DNA from: Irpex lacteus
Taxonomy: Eukaryota > Basidiomycota > Agaricomycetes > Polyporales > Irpicaceae
Length of the DNA stretch: 64,000 nt
Reading direction: 5' to 3'
Assembly: GCA_001986395.2 (NCBI GenBank)
Contig: MQVO02000010.1
Span: 868,001 to 932,000 of the forward strand
The position numbers were made by a program, and so were the translations under genes. Within the stretch, counting starts at the first letter, position 1. Every line of letters starts with the position of its first letter. The notes below the pieces were generated by a model that saw only the letters and a program-made list of their open reading frames with translations, did no database searches and was not told where the DNA came from. This document shows positions 46,066-56,707 of the stretch, in pieces.

Positions 46066-48008
46066 GGCGAGGGCAGAGTATGGAGTCTATCTGTGAGTAT
46101 ACGCGCTGATTTTGTGGTATTTAAGGGAGTAGCCCTCAATAAAATGGTTTGGAAAGGAGTTTGAAACGAGTCTTTGAGAAATATTCGGGCTCACCCGCTA
46201 AGATATGCAGGACAGTTTGTTTCTTCCAGTCACTGATCGCATCGGGTATAAATCTTCCCAAGTCGTATTCGGCTAAAAGCCGTAAAGAAAGAATTGGTTG
46301 AAAAAGTATTCTGTTTATGCTTTGTATTGTATAATCATAATATAATGTCTACGACAATCCGATGTTCCGCCATTTTTATCGACAGGTGGCTATAGTTTCT
46401 TTATATCTCATCACATAGTTCGCAGAAAACATCCTCAATTATGCAGTCAGAGGTGCTCTCCATTCCGAGTTAAGACACTCTAATTACAGCATCTCTACCC
46501 ACGGAAACTAACAGAAATTATCATTCACGGCACACGGCAGCATCCTGATGCTAAACTCAGGTTTAAGCACTGACAAGTCTTCAAAAGACATTGAGGGGAA
46601 GTATTGCATTGGTTATCTCGATATGAACGTCAAGGTTCCTCTTGTCATGGTTCAAAGCGCGAGTCACCACCAGCGGCCTGGTAAGCTGAAGGCCCGTGTG
46701 GTGTATCAATCGCAGCTTTGATAGCTCGTCTCTTGCATGGAATAGCTGTCTTCAAATATAATACCTGTCATAGCAAGTGGAGCTGCGATTCTGACTTGAA
46801 ACGTCTATCACATAATATGCACCGTGCCACAACTCCTGGGCGTATGTTTGAGGGAAATTTGATTGATCTCATAGGTTTAGAGCGCTATAAACTCAAGAGA
46901 GCAATGATTTCTACAGTACAAAAGCTGCAACTTTATATGTTGAAGAGAGACCGCGGTTCAATAAATGTCGCTCTTAGTTTTAGATTTAACCATAGATATT
47001 GGATTGAGTATGTACTAAGCACGGTTTGGCACAGATGAAACGCAAGGAAGTCATAAATATGGTGATTTTAGCTCCAAAGTAGCTAGCTCTCTAGCTCTGG
47101 ACATTTCGGTCTCAGAATAAGTGTCTTCGACGACCAGTATGGTAGATGCCACAGTAGCGCACACGAAGCAAACACTTTGCAGCTGAATTTACGAGCAATA
47201 ATAAAACGACGTACATGCGCAGGACCGCTTATTTACAGCCGTTTGCGCAATGATAGAGCAATCTTTGCCTCACTGAAACACGTCGTGATCCGGTGAGAAA
47301 GAATGCGGACGCTAATACGCAAAATTTTGGACAGTGAGTGCCGCGTTCCGAATCAGCGCTGCTTTAAAGTCAGCACATGCCCACCAGGTGCAGCTTCCGA
47401 CCCGCTCTATTATTGTGCAAACGACTGTAAATGGAGAATTGGCATTTGATAATCCTGAAATACGGCATGAAACGCTATAATATTCATAAGAAGTAGGATT
47501 GTCCCCGTATAGCTACCTCAGACCCGGGTAGCATTCCGCTTGTACTTTCAAGGGTAAGTCGGACGCTTCGGTGATACGGAGGGCTCGCCTAGTATGGATC
47601 ACGATTGTCGGCTTTCTTCTAGCACCCATGCGTGGGGCTAAGCTTTCTATTATGTGTGCTGCATATGATTCTACGGCCGTGATAGTCGGTAATCCTCCTC
47701 GACGCTGATCCGCTTGGGTAGGTCGGGACCACTGAGGCAAATGCCGGTCCAACAGGTTGATTTCATTGTGGGATTGTCGTTGCTGCGTGCAATAGCGCCA
47801 GCTAAGGCATTCCTGAGGTTCTAAGTCTCTGCCTCCATGTCTTCTCTTTCTTTTATGACGGAGTCACGGGTTTTGGCTATTATGGCCCAGTACACCAATA
47901 AAGAAGAGCAGAAGAATTGATACCAATACAGCCGAATCCAAAACTACAGCCCATAACGGATAAATTACTTAGACTCGGTTAGAGCTGATCACTGGCGGAG
48001 GTGAGCGG
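46066..48008. other. no supported gene; repeat fragments
   Basis: Near 47335-47430 the sequence AGTGCCGCGTTCC... TTGTGCAAACGACTGTAAAT resembles a segment inside the palindrome arms (49137-49215). The motif of 7459-7498 recurs at 47838-47880. No exon recognised. Confidence 0.35.
47838..47880 (+). repeat. dispersed motif with GACGGAGTCACGGGTT, copy 2
   Basis: TTCTCTTTCTTTTATGACGG followed by AGTCACGGGTTTTGGCTA, a close match to 7459-7498. Confidence 0.6.
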
Positions 48009-48492
48009 CAGTGTTGTCGACGAGTCGAGTTCGACTCTCGAGTTAACTCGAGTCGCGAGTTAGCGAGGCAAACTCGGAAACCGAGTCGAGTCGAGTTTCA
48101 GAGTCGACTCGCGAGTCGTTTATGGGACTATCTGACTTGCTAATATGCACTCTTCTGTGATGTCGGTTCGCCTATGTAGCCCTCTGACATCAGTCTTTTT
48201 ACATTAGCTGACGTCAATTTCGGGCGTTGCACTCGTGTAGAGACGAACAGAGTACTGCTGCCATGTCAGGCTGGGCGTTCGACCGTACGCTCGTCGTTAT
48301 TGGCCGTTTTTTCTTCCGGGATCGCCAGTCAGTGCTTTCGAAAGGCAGGCTGGATATTTTTAAGTGCATTTATACGTGGTGTGGTGCTTTGAAGACGACG
48401 AAAACCAGTATCCTCAGAATGACGGAGGAAATCCGAGGCTCGTGATCCCGACTTGATTGATTAACTCGACGACTCGACTCGTGACAACCCTA
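48009..48492. mobile_element. CGAGT-rich inverted-repeat element, copy 2
   Basis: The left end CAGTGTTGTCGACGAGTCGA continues with GACTCTCGAGTTAACTCGAG words to about 48120. The right end closes ACTCGACTCGTGACAACCCT. Internal stretches (ACATCAGTC...TTTACAT, GACGTCAATTTCGGGCGTT) match 16200-16270, confirming the relation to copy 1. Confidence 0.6.
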
Positions 48493-48577
48493 GTTGGACT
48501 CGGGCTTTGGGACTGTTGGGTCCTAGATCTTAAGCATCCCTGTTCCGGAGTGCGTCACTCACTGTCTGGAATTCCGC

Positions 48578-48712
48578 GTATCAGCTGCTATATGCATAAG
48601 TATTCTGCGATACTGTTTTTCTGGGTGCCGTCTCACCGTCTCACGATATGTTTAAATTCCGCATCCATCTCTGTGAGACGACAGCCGCTCAATCGTTGTG
48701 TAAACGACTGTA
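48578..48712 (+). repeat. dispersed ~150-bp repeat, copy 2
   Basis: Counterpart of 39765-39915. Its right half forms the outer edge of the large palindrome arm. Confidence 0.6.
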
Positions 48713-48890
48713 TGCTCGTGCGAGCTTACTATACAAACCAAAATGATCGAACTTCGTAGATGATGTAGCCGAGAGGCACCAATACCATACCATAAAAACC
48801 CCGAGAGAACATTCTCGCGCAGTGTGTAAACGGGCTAGAAGCAAGACACTGTTTCATTTACTAATTTATACCGGGTCGCCTATAGTACAG

Positions 48891-49025
48891 GCGCGGATTT
48901 ATTAAGAGTCCGTGTGACTCATAAATCAATGATGGGCGCGGATTTATTAAGAGTCCGTGTGACTCATAATTCAATGATGGGCGCGGATTTATTAAGAGTC
49001 CGTGTGACTCATAAATCAATGATGA
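48891..49025 (+). repeat. 45-bp tandem repeat, 3 copies (left arm)
   Basis: Unit GCGCGGATTTATTAAGAGTC, then CGTGTGACTCATAAATCAAT and GATGG, at 48891, 48936 and 48981. The second copy has ATAATTC in place of ATAAATC. Confidence 0.95.
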
Positions 49026-50433
49026 CGGTAGTCTTTGGATTTGGAGCGATTCCCGCAGGGTTTGCTTCCAGGGATTTATCGCTCGCTGGTGACCGGCTGT
49101 TGATATATAACGTTGATACGCGGGGTTGTGGGCAGTAGGTGCCGCACTCCGGATCAGGACTGCTTCAAGTCCCGCCAGGCCGAACCTCCGGCTGCTCTAT
49201 CGTTGTGCAAACGACAGCAAACACTTGTGTAGCGTACGTTTTTTTTTGGTTAGGAGATAGCAAAACGTTGAGGATATGTTCGTAGCAAGTATGCAGCTGT
49301 TAGTGAAGCGTAGCTTGTTAGCCTGGCAGACGGGGTGCGCTTGCCAGGCTAACGTACAGGTGGATCTGGACCATATCGATGGCTATTTGCAAAGAATTGA
49401 AATTGAAATGAGAGTGAAGTAATCGAAGCGAAGTAAAATTCATAGCGCTTGGCACTTGCAGCCGATTTCAGAACGATAGGCCCGTAGCGAAAAAATCGCA
49501 GATGCTCGGTTCGAGATAATCACAGGCTGAGATGGGCGGGACAAAAGAATCGTGATGGCCGCCTCGTTCCCATCTGCTAGGAAGAGCGAGAAGAGAGCCG
49601 ATTGCACGTTTCAGCAAAGTCCGGCTATGTGTGTGTTTGGCGAAGGGGGCCTATCGTTTCGAATCTGGCTGTGATGCAAACGCTATGCAGCTCAATTCAG
49701 AAGGAAAGGCCGCATGTTTCACGAATATCAAACGTGACATCACCAAGCCTTCGCCCGGTCTGCCAAGTGTCAGGCTAAGCAAATGTCACCCTTAAATCGA
49801 AACGATAGGCCCCCTTCGCCAAACACACACATAGCCGGACTTTGCTGAAACGTGCAATCGGCTCTCTTCTCGCTCTTCCTAGCAGATGGGAACGAGGCGG
49901 CCATCACGATTCTTTTGTCCCGCCCATCTCAGCCTGTGATTATCTCGAACCGAGCATCTGCGATTTTTTCGCTACGGGCCTATCGTTCTGAAATCGGCTG
50001 CAAGTGCCAAGCGCTATGAATTTTACTTCGCTTCGATTACTTCACTCTCATTTCAATTTCAATTCTTTGCAAATAGCCATCGATATGGTCCAGATCCACC
50101 TGTACGTTAGCCTGGCAAGCGCACCCCGTCTGCCAGGCTAACAAGCTACGCTTCACTAACAGCTGCATACTTGCTACGAACATATCCTCAACGTTTTGCT
50201 ATCTCCTAACCAAAAAAAAACGTACGCTACACAAGTGTTTGCTGTCGTTTGCACAACGATAGAGCAGCCGGAGGTTCGGCCTGGCGGGACTTGAAGCAGT
50301 CCTGATCCGGAGTGCGGCACCTACTGCCCACAACCCCGCGTATCAACGTTATATATCAACAGCCGGTCACCAGCGAGCGATAAATCCCTGGAAGCAAACC
50401 CTGCGGGAATCGCTCCAAATCCAAAGACTACCG

Positions 50434-50613
50434 TCATCATTGATTTATGAGTCACACGGACTCTTAATAAATCCGCGCCCATCATTGAATTATGAGTCAC
50501 ACGGACTCTTAATAAATCCGCGCCCATCATTGATTTATGAGTCACACGGACTCTTAATAAATCCGCGCCCATCATTGATTTATGAGTCACACGGACTCTT
50601 AATAAATCCGCGC
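50434..50613 (-). repeat. 45-bp tandem repeat, 4 copies (right arm)
   Basis: Inverted counterparts at 50434, 50479, 50524 and 50569. The same ATAATTC variant sits second from the centre, so the extra copy is on the outer side. Confidence 0.95.
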
Positions 50614-50869
50614 CTGTACTATAGGCGACCCGGTATAAATTAGTAAATGAAACAGTGTCTTGCTTCTAGCCCGTTTACACACTGCGCGAGAATGTTCTCT
50701 CGGGGTTTTTATGGTATGGTATTGGTGCCTCTCGGCTACATCATCTACGAAGTTCGATCATTTTGGTTTGTATAGTAAGCTCGCACGAGCATACAGTCGT
50801 TTACACAACGATTGAGCGGCTGTCGTCTCACAGAGATGGATGCGGAATTTAAACATACCGTGAGACAGT

Positions 50870-51181
50870 ACGGTTGCCCAGCAGGGTCAGATCTAACTCC
50901 CAACTGCCAAGGTCAAGTTCTGCGCTCGTTTTCATCAGTTTCACCCGCCCGACCTGTAAGCGAGCCAGATTGCTGCCAGGATCTGCTTACACCTCGGGCA
51001 AAACGCAATCACAGGCGCCGAACTTCCGTAGAATAATAATTACGGTTGCCCAGCAGGGTCAGGTCTAAGATCTAATGTTCAGCTCCCAAGGTCAAGTTCT
51101 TCGTTTGTTTTCATCAGTTTCACGTTGTCCGAGCCCCGTCCGACCTCTAAGCGAACCAGATTCTTGCCAGGATCTGCTTAC
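50870..51181 (+). repeat. diverged tandem duplication (~125-140 bp units)
   Basis: ACGGTTGCCCAGCAGGGTCA opens both units (50870 and 51042); both go on through AAGGTCAAGTTCT, TTTTCATCAGTTTCAC and end CCAGGATCTGCTTAC. The second unit has short insertions. Confidence 0.8.
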
Positions 51182-51325
51182 GTAATCTTCCCGATGCGTC
51201 TGGTACCTAGTTCAAGCGCTCGATAGCCATAGATAACACGATAACTGGTGCTCGTCGTGTTCAACGATGAGCGCGGCTTGTGAGTATATCCCTTTGTTCC
51301 GCTTCGTTTTTCCTAGTTCTGTTAT
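51181..51325 (+). repeat. direct repeat B, copy 1
   Basis: CCCGATGCGTCTGGTACCT, then CAAGCGCTC, GATAGCCAT, and GTGAGTATATCCCT; the same order recurs at 52116-52245. Confidence 0.8.
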
Positions 51326-51604
51326 GTATTCAGGTGTATTAATAGCTGTATAGCGCCTCGACTCCCGTCTCAGCGTCTAATACGAGGTACGAGCGTACCG
51401 CGAGATTATCTTTGTGCGTGTCGAAAAAGATGCCTCATCGACGCACCGCGGGCAAAAGCTGATCAGAGCGCGCCCGAAATCCGCGAGAAAGGGATTGATA
51501 CACACACCTAACGTGTCGTAGATAAAGTGTTTTATAATTAGATATTCGGAAAGATCACAGAACATTCATTTGTGAGGAAACATGTAACCTTTGTTCCGCA
51601 CGAA

Positions 51605-51784
51605 GAACCGTCGAAAAGTGAGCGAAAAACCGTCGAAAAGTGCTCCCTTTCAGTAAGCATAAAGAAAACACCCTCGCTACACGCCAAAATTGGTTACGCC
51701 AGATCGCTCCCGATCGCTACCCAGCCGATTGTATACCTTTGTTCGCAGCGAACATTATCACTTTTCGATGGTTTTTCGACGGTC
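51605..51784. repeat. inverted repeat of CCGTCGAAAAGTG
   Basis: ACCGTCGAAAAGTG occurs twice in tandem (51607 and 51629) and faces CACTTTTCGATGG and TTTTTCGACGGTC at 51759-51784. It could form a stem of about 35 bases with a loop near 115. Confidence 0.7.
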
Positions 51785-52115
51785 CCATAGCCTTCCGCTC
51801 AGTCCGGAGAATAAAGACAAGAAATCACAATGAAGTTAACTTTTTACTGCAGGGATAAAATCGCTTTTAAATGTGCGATTATTTGACTCAATCGATTGTT
51901 ATTATGCGCCTTTCCGAAAGCCACTGATCGGCATTTGCCCGTGGTGACGACTCTTCGAGCGTTGTTCGTCGAGTACAAAGGGAACCGTTTCGAGGGGAGA
52001 AGAACACGCACATTTTGGCTCAAAAGTTAACATAACGTATCCATCATTGACTCATCAGCCACCATCAAAAAGGAATTCTCAGTAACTATTATTCTGCGGA
52101 ACGTCGAGCGTGTTT

Positions 52116-52245
52116 CGTAATCATCCCGATGCGTCTGGTACCTCGATCAAGCGCTCAATAGCCATGGAAAACACGTGCTCGTCGCCTTTGACGATGAGCT
52201 CGTCCTGTGAGTATATCCCTATGTTCCGCTTCTTTTTCCTGATTT
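52116..52245 (+). repeat. direct repeat B, copy 2
   Basis: Second copy of 51181-51325, about 80% alike by eye. Confidence 0.8.
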
Positions 52246-52259
52246 TTGTATGTACTACA

Positions 52260-52454
52260 GCTAACACCAGAACGTTAGGCCGCATTTTTTTGTACACACA
52301 TAGAGCGGATCACCAAAGACCTCCGGCCGTTGGCCCAGACGTGAGCTTGGGCGAATGGGACGCGTCGAAGCCTCTGCGGCAGCAGTGCCATCATCCCGCC
52401 AAGTCCGCCTGTGTGTAAATTGATGGCATGTGTCCTAACGTTCTGGTTTTAGTT
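52260..52454. repeat. ~195-bp inverted-repeat element
   Basis: GCTAACACCAGAACGTTAGG at the left faces CCTAACGTTCTGGTTTTAGT at the right, with about 20 paired bases and two mismatches. MITE-like size, but no certain target duplication. Confidence 0.55.
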
Positions 52455-52862
52455 GTAAGGAGTATTATTATCTGCAGAATACGACTATGTAGTTTCATTC
52501 CTGAAACCCTTACTCAATCCTGCATGAGAGCATGATTTATGGGCCACACAGGCTGGTTTACTACCAACCTAGGTGCTCTACAGTCCCCGCAAACTCAGAA
52601 TTGTAATAATAGCACTTATAAGACCTTACTAAAGATGTTAGATTGAGGGTAGACCAACGATCCAACTGCACAGGCGCAGAGGACGGCCAGAAGTGCATGA
52701 GTTGACATAAGTCGTTCACCGCTGTACCGGCCGAGCCACTTCAATTAAGCATAGCACATGAGTCATACTAATGAGTGGGCCTCAGGTATAGTATGGTACC
52801 CTTTTGTCGTGTTTTTCCAGCCTGGCTCATAGTTTATGAATCATGAGGGTCTGGCCATGTAG

Positions 52863-52907
52863 AACGCTGCATTTGCAGCGATACCCGCTACCAGGAGATT
52901 AGCAAAG
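52863..52907 (+). repeat. empty-site relative of TIR element copy 1 flanks
   Basis: AACGCTGCATTTGCAGCGAT followed by ACCCGCTACCAGGAGATTAG matches the two flanks of the element at 2894-3530 joined through a single TA (52882-52883). The host sequence is therefore itself a small dispersed repeat; it also carries the palindrome CTGCATTTGCAG. Confidence 0.85.
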
Positions 52908-53059
52908 AGATAAGAAGAAGACTAAACAAACCAATACATCGAAAAATGCTACTGATAGTGAGCTGAATAGAAGCCTGAGTAAACACCCATACGGACTTTT
53001 TGAATACGTTAACGTGACTGAAAAGCGCAAGGATGGGTACTTAGACGAAGAGAACAAGA

Positions 53060-54643
53060 CTAGCAGCTGTCCGCCACATGCTCCATCTTCATAAAGTACA
53101 TATTCGGTGCAATCGACTGAATAAAGCTTCTTGTCTCGGCCTCGTCGTAAGGAGCAGTATCAAAGTATACTGATAGTCTAATAGACAAAAGAGCCGTGGC
53201 AAGATGTTTGCCATCAGGTCGAGGAGGGATCCCACCAGCTTTCATTGCGATTGCCAATTCTTTGAGTTTCGGACAGTTCTTGGCAATTACCAGGATCAAA
53301 GCAGCGGTGCCACAGGGAGCATTCAGTGGCAACTTGTGCGCATCGGGTTCTGGAGGAAGAAGATCCAATATCAGGAGCTGTGGCCAGCAGCGCGTGAGAA
53401 GGTCGATTTCTTCCTCCGTCATGGCGATTGGGATGTGAAGATGTAAACGTAGGACCTGAAGATTTTTCAACAGTCCCAATGGCCGCAGATTGCGATATCC
53501 GGTAAATGCCAACGAGTTCTCGTAGTGGCACTCGTGGAGTAAAGGATCATAATGTTGACGGAGCACGAAAGAACGGAGCATCTCACGGCTGGCCATGGTG
53601 GGCAGGATGTCGAAAGTTTTCGTAGAATCCGTGTCCTCGATGAATGACTCCAGATCATTTTCCTCCGTGTCTAGGAGTACAATATTCTCCACAGTGGGCA
53701 GTTCTACTCTCTTTAGCAGCACATTCCAACGTGTTGCACTTGTGCGGCTCTGTAGAAATAGACGTTTTAAGCGCGGGAATGAGATGCGTTCGTTATTTCC
53801 TGGGGCCAATTTCTGCTGACCACGGTGGCTAAACCACATTTCCAGGCACTCCAGAGAGTGAAACGACGAGAGGGAAAAAAGGAGCTCTTCGTGCAAGCTG
53901 GTAGGCAGATCTATCGTAAGCGTTTTCAAGCATGGATTCACGCTAGAAGTCGCTCTTGTGAGGAGGTCGAGGTGGGATGTGTCGCTGTAGCTGCCAGACA
54001 GGCAGAGTGTGAGATCGTTCAGAGGAAGCGCTGACAATATCCCAGTCGATGAGTGTCGCTGTTTCACCATGAGGCGAAGCTGCTCAGAGCCAAGTACCAT
54101 TGCGGTCATAGTTGTTGGAAAGGGGATATATGAGAGATAAGGCAGTGTTATGGCTTCTGCGTCCGTCCAAACCAGGCATTTCAGCTGCGTGAAATGGATG
54201 ATCACCTGATCTATATGTGCGTAGGAGTCCGGAGTGGTTTCAGACGTTGTGAGCATGTCTAGTCTTTGGACCCTACTGGCGAGGGTACGAAATCGCGATG
54301 CTGAATCAAATCGAAGAAGTAGATTGTGAAAGTTTTTGTTGACACACTAACATTTCTTTTCAATTGGGTAGTTTATTTTTGAGGGCCAAGTGGGACTCAC
54401 AATCTTTCCATCCGGTTCACGTATATGTCCGTTTGCGTTCAAAGGGAGAGCGTTGAAGACGTCACTGAGTTTCCGGTGAAACCAAAGGTGTGGCTCCAAA
54501 GACGCACACCATGACAAACATACGAATGTCAGCGCCTTGGCAATCTCTCGCTGGTGTACTGGCTTGTTTGATTCCTCTTTTCCCATAAGGGCCCAGATTA
54601 CAATGCTATCCAGGATCTCGCGTATATTGAGAGCTGGGTGCAT
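53060..54643 (-). CDS. F-box/LRR-like protein
   Basis: From the ATG at 54643 the start MHPALNIREILDSIV followed by AKALTFVCLSWCASLEPHLW is the degenerate F-box pattern common in basidiomycetes. A donor near 54420 (ATAC|GTGAAC) and an acceptor GATTCAG join it in frame to SRFRTLASRVQRLDML, the usual next block. The roughly 400-residue remainder has leucine-rich stretches (LTLCLSG, LKTLTIDLP, LECLEMWF, LKRLFLQS, LQVLRLHLHIP, LLILDLLPP, LKELAIAM). It probably recruits substrates to an SCF ubiquitin ligase. The exact first splice is uncertain; a later donor, ATT|GTGAGT, is also present but breaks the frame. Confidence 0.7.
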
Positions 54644-54912
54644 TGTCTCAGGGTATATCGCCTGTTTGGTCGGATGTTCTAAGTCCTTTATTCGCTAAAT
54701 TATGGACGGTCTCACTCACTCTACGAAAAAGAACACGATATGTACGATATAATTCCAAAGAGACTAGTAGAGCAGGCAAACACTGGGCTAGTAAAGAGCA
54801 ACGGGGCACATAGGATGAAGACGAGGAGAGGGCGGGAGCGAGAAGGCATAAAACTTAAGAATCGAGCCTGGGCTAGATGTATTATTGTTCGCGAGTTGAA
54901 TTAGAGTTTCTT
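54644..54912. other. spacer upstream of F-box/LRR-like gene
   Basis: Probably holds the promoter of the gene starting at 54643. No specific site recognised. Confidence 0.3.
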
Positions 54913-55455
54913 CTACGTCGTGAGTACTAGCAAACAAATTTCACAAGGTAATAACTCTCTGATCGGCCTCTGACACTCCTTCAAAACTCCAGACGCCGTC
55001 TCCAATGTGTCAGGAGCGACGGAGCGCCGGGTGGTATCGACCATAGCAGCAGCATACTTAAGGCCTAACTGAGGGCGTTGAACCTCGAGTCGTTTAACTG
55101 CCACCTGCCACTGGTGTATCTACCGTTGATCATCAGGTTATCTTTGGCGGTTTTATCCGCCCAATGTATTATTCGTCTGGGCGCATAGCTGATAGAGTTG
55201 GTGCACGTGTCACAAGCCTTATTGAATGTGGCCCATGACACTCCTGACCGATGCATACAGCATTCCCACAAGAGTCGAGTGATTACTTACGTCGTCATAT
55301 GAGCACATTACCAACGCGGTTTGTCTAGTTCCGAGTTTTTTTAGGTCTAGGGAAGAGCCACTCGACTTCAGTGCGTCCCATGAAGTTAAAGTTGAACTAT
55401 CTTTCCTACGGCGAAGAAGGCTCAGAGCAAATTCCGCGCAGCGGGCGTCTGCCAT
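54913..55455 (-). CDS. possible small spliced gene, unknown
   Basis: The ATG at 55455 opens MADARCAEFALSLLRRRKDS and runs to a good donor (GACGAC|GTAAGT). Later minus-strand pieces read WATFNKACDTCTNSISYAPR and VKRLEVQRPQLGLKYAAAMV, then PDTLETASGVLKECQRPIRE to a stop near 54913. The phases of these pieces do not join cleanly in my reading, so the structure is unsettled and the locus may be decayed. No family recognised. Confidence 0.3.
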
Positions 55456-55510
55456 AGATGACGGCGTGGAAAGGTACCGAAGTACCGCGGCGCTTCGAGT
55501 TTGACAATTC

Positions 55511-55535
55511 GTAGCGGTGCTGTCGAATGGGGCCT
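55511..55535. repeat. solo end of the Harbinger-like MITE
   Basis: GTAGCGGTGCTGTCGAATGG followed by GGCCT matches the right end of 19243-19515 with a few changes. No left end is nearby. Confidence 0.5.
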
Positions 55536-56707
55536 GAAGAATCGTTTAATTGTGCGCGCGAGCGCTTTGGAGACCGGACGAAAAGAGTAAGATCACCCGA
55601 TTCACGGTAAATTGGAGTGATAATATATCCGTGCCATTTCGCGTGCTATCGGGATCTTGGACGGCGTTTCATGCGGTTCCGACCCAGGTCGGTTTCTCTC
55701 ACAAGCGCAGGCCCATGCATTCAGCGTTGCTTGACTAACATACGAGTCTCGTGTGAGTCTACGATATTCGCTTGTATGCCGTCAATTCAGAAACTCCCCA
55801 CTCCCGGGCAAGAGAACAAGAGAAATACATCACATCGGCTATACGTTTCTCACTTCAGACGCACGAGATTTTCAACAGAATAAACGTTGATACGGAAGAC
55901 CCCTGTAAAGAGGCCCTTGGAACGCAAGACAACATAGAAACACAGGAGAGGGAGGGAATTGGAGCTTCTTCTTTGGGTGCGGTAACGAAAGATCATGATT
56001 CAGGTCCATGAGGATACTCGGCATAGCCACCTCATGCGTCTGCGGGCTGAAGCTGGGCAGCAACGCCTAGGCCCTGACCAGCTTTCTCTTCTGGCAGGAA
56101 GGGGTGGTTCTGGCGTCTGACTAACGCTGGAGCCCCATTGGCGAACGAAGCCTACCTTCCATCAAGCGTTCTTAACGTAGCAGGTGCAGCCAGCCGCGAA
56201 TTCGGTCACGGTTACAAACTTATACGGACTGGGGTCTTACATGTATTATGTACACGATAAACGTAGGCTTATATGGCAAAAATATACCTCTAAAAATCAT
56301 CCTGAGGACTAGATGGATACAACCTGGAATCGCACTTAATATCTATACGCGTACTCATGACGGCAAAATGACTATGGTGGCTGAAGTAAAAAAAAAATTG
56401 AAAAATTGATGCTTCTAGTTGCGTGTATAGACTGAAGCGAGTATGTCTTGATGGCGTGTAAATGCCGAGATCTATTGAATAAACTTCAGATATGACGGCG
56501 CACGTGGTTCAACAATCCCCCTTGATGTGCGTTTTGATAGCCTCGGCCTGGATTATGATCTCGTGGGACTCAATGATACGCTCGCTCTGGATGGGTATCG
56601 TACATAAATTAGAATGTTTAAGAGAGGTTGCAGTGTCAGCCAGGAGAGGCCGACCTCATCTCCATTGATACCTCCTCCACTCCGCAGGTACTGCTAAGAC
56701 GGCTACC
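55536..56707. other. no supported gene
   Basis: Only short frames with no domain. An A-rich tract lies near 56388-56405. Confidence 0.35.

Larger units (their letters stand above)
48638..50866. repeat. 2.2-kb near-perfect palindrome (giant inverted repeat)
   Basis: The left arm 48638-49662 (1025 bases) is the reverse complement of the right arm 49797-50866 (1070 bases), with a spacer of 134 bases. The 45-base length difference is one extra copy of an internal 45-base repeat in the right arm. I saw only scattered mismatches, for example near the outer ends. Each arm also holds a small hairpin, GTTAGCCTGGCA...TGCCAGGCTAAC (49317-49353 in the left arm). No transposase is encoded; the mirrored open frames of 74 and 89 codons are the 45-base repeats read through. 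Confidence 0.95.

Noticed and set aside
48914..49138. 74-codon frame with repeated MTHKSMMGADLLRVR, mirrored at 50321-50590
   Set aside because: It is the 45-base repeat (15 codons) read through; mirrored in both palindrome arms and without other support.
51181..52245. Direct repeats read as LTRs of a retrotransposon
   Set aside because: No TG...CA ends, primer site, gag or pol sequence lies between the copies; kept only as direct repeats.
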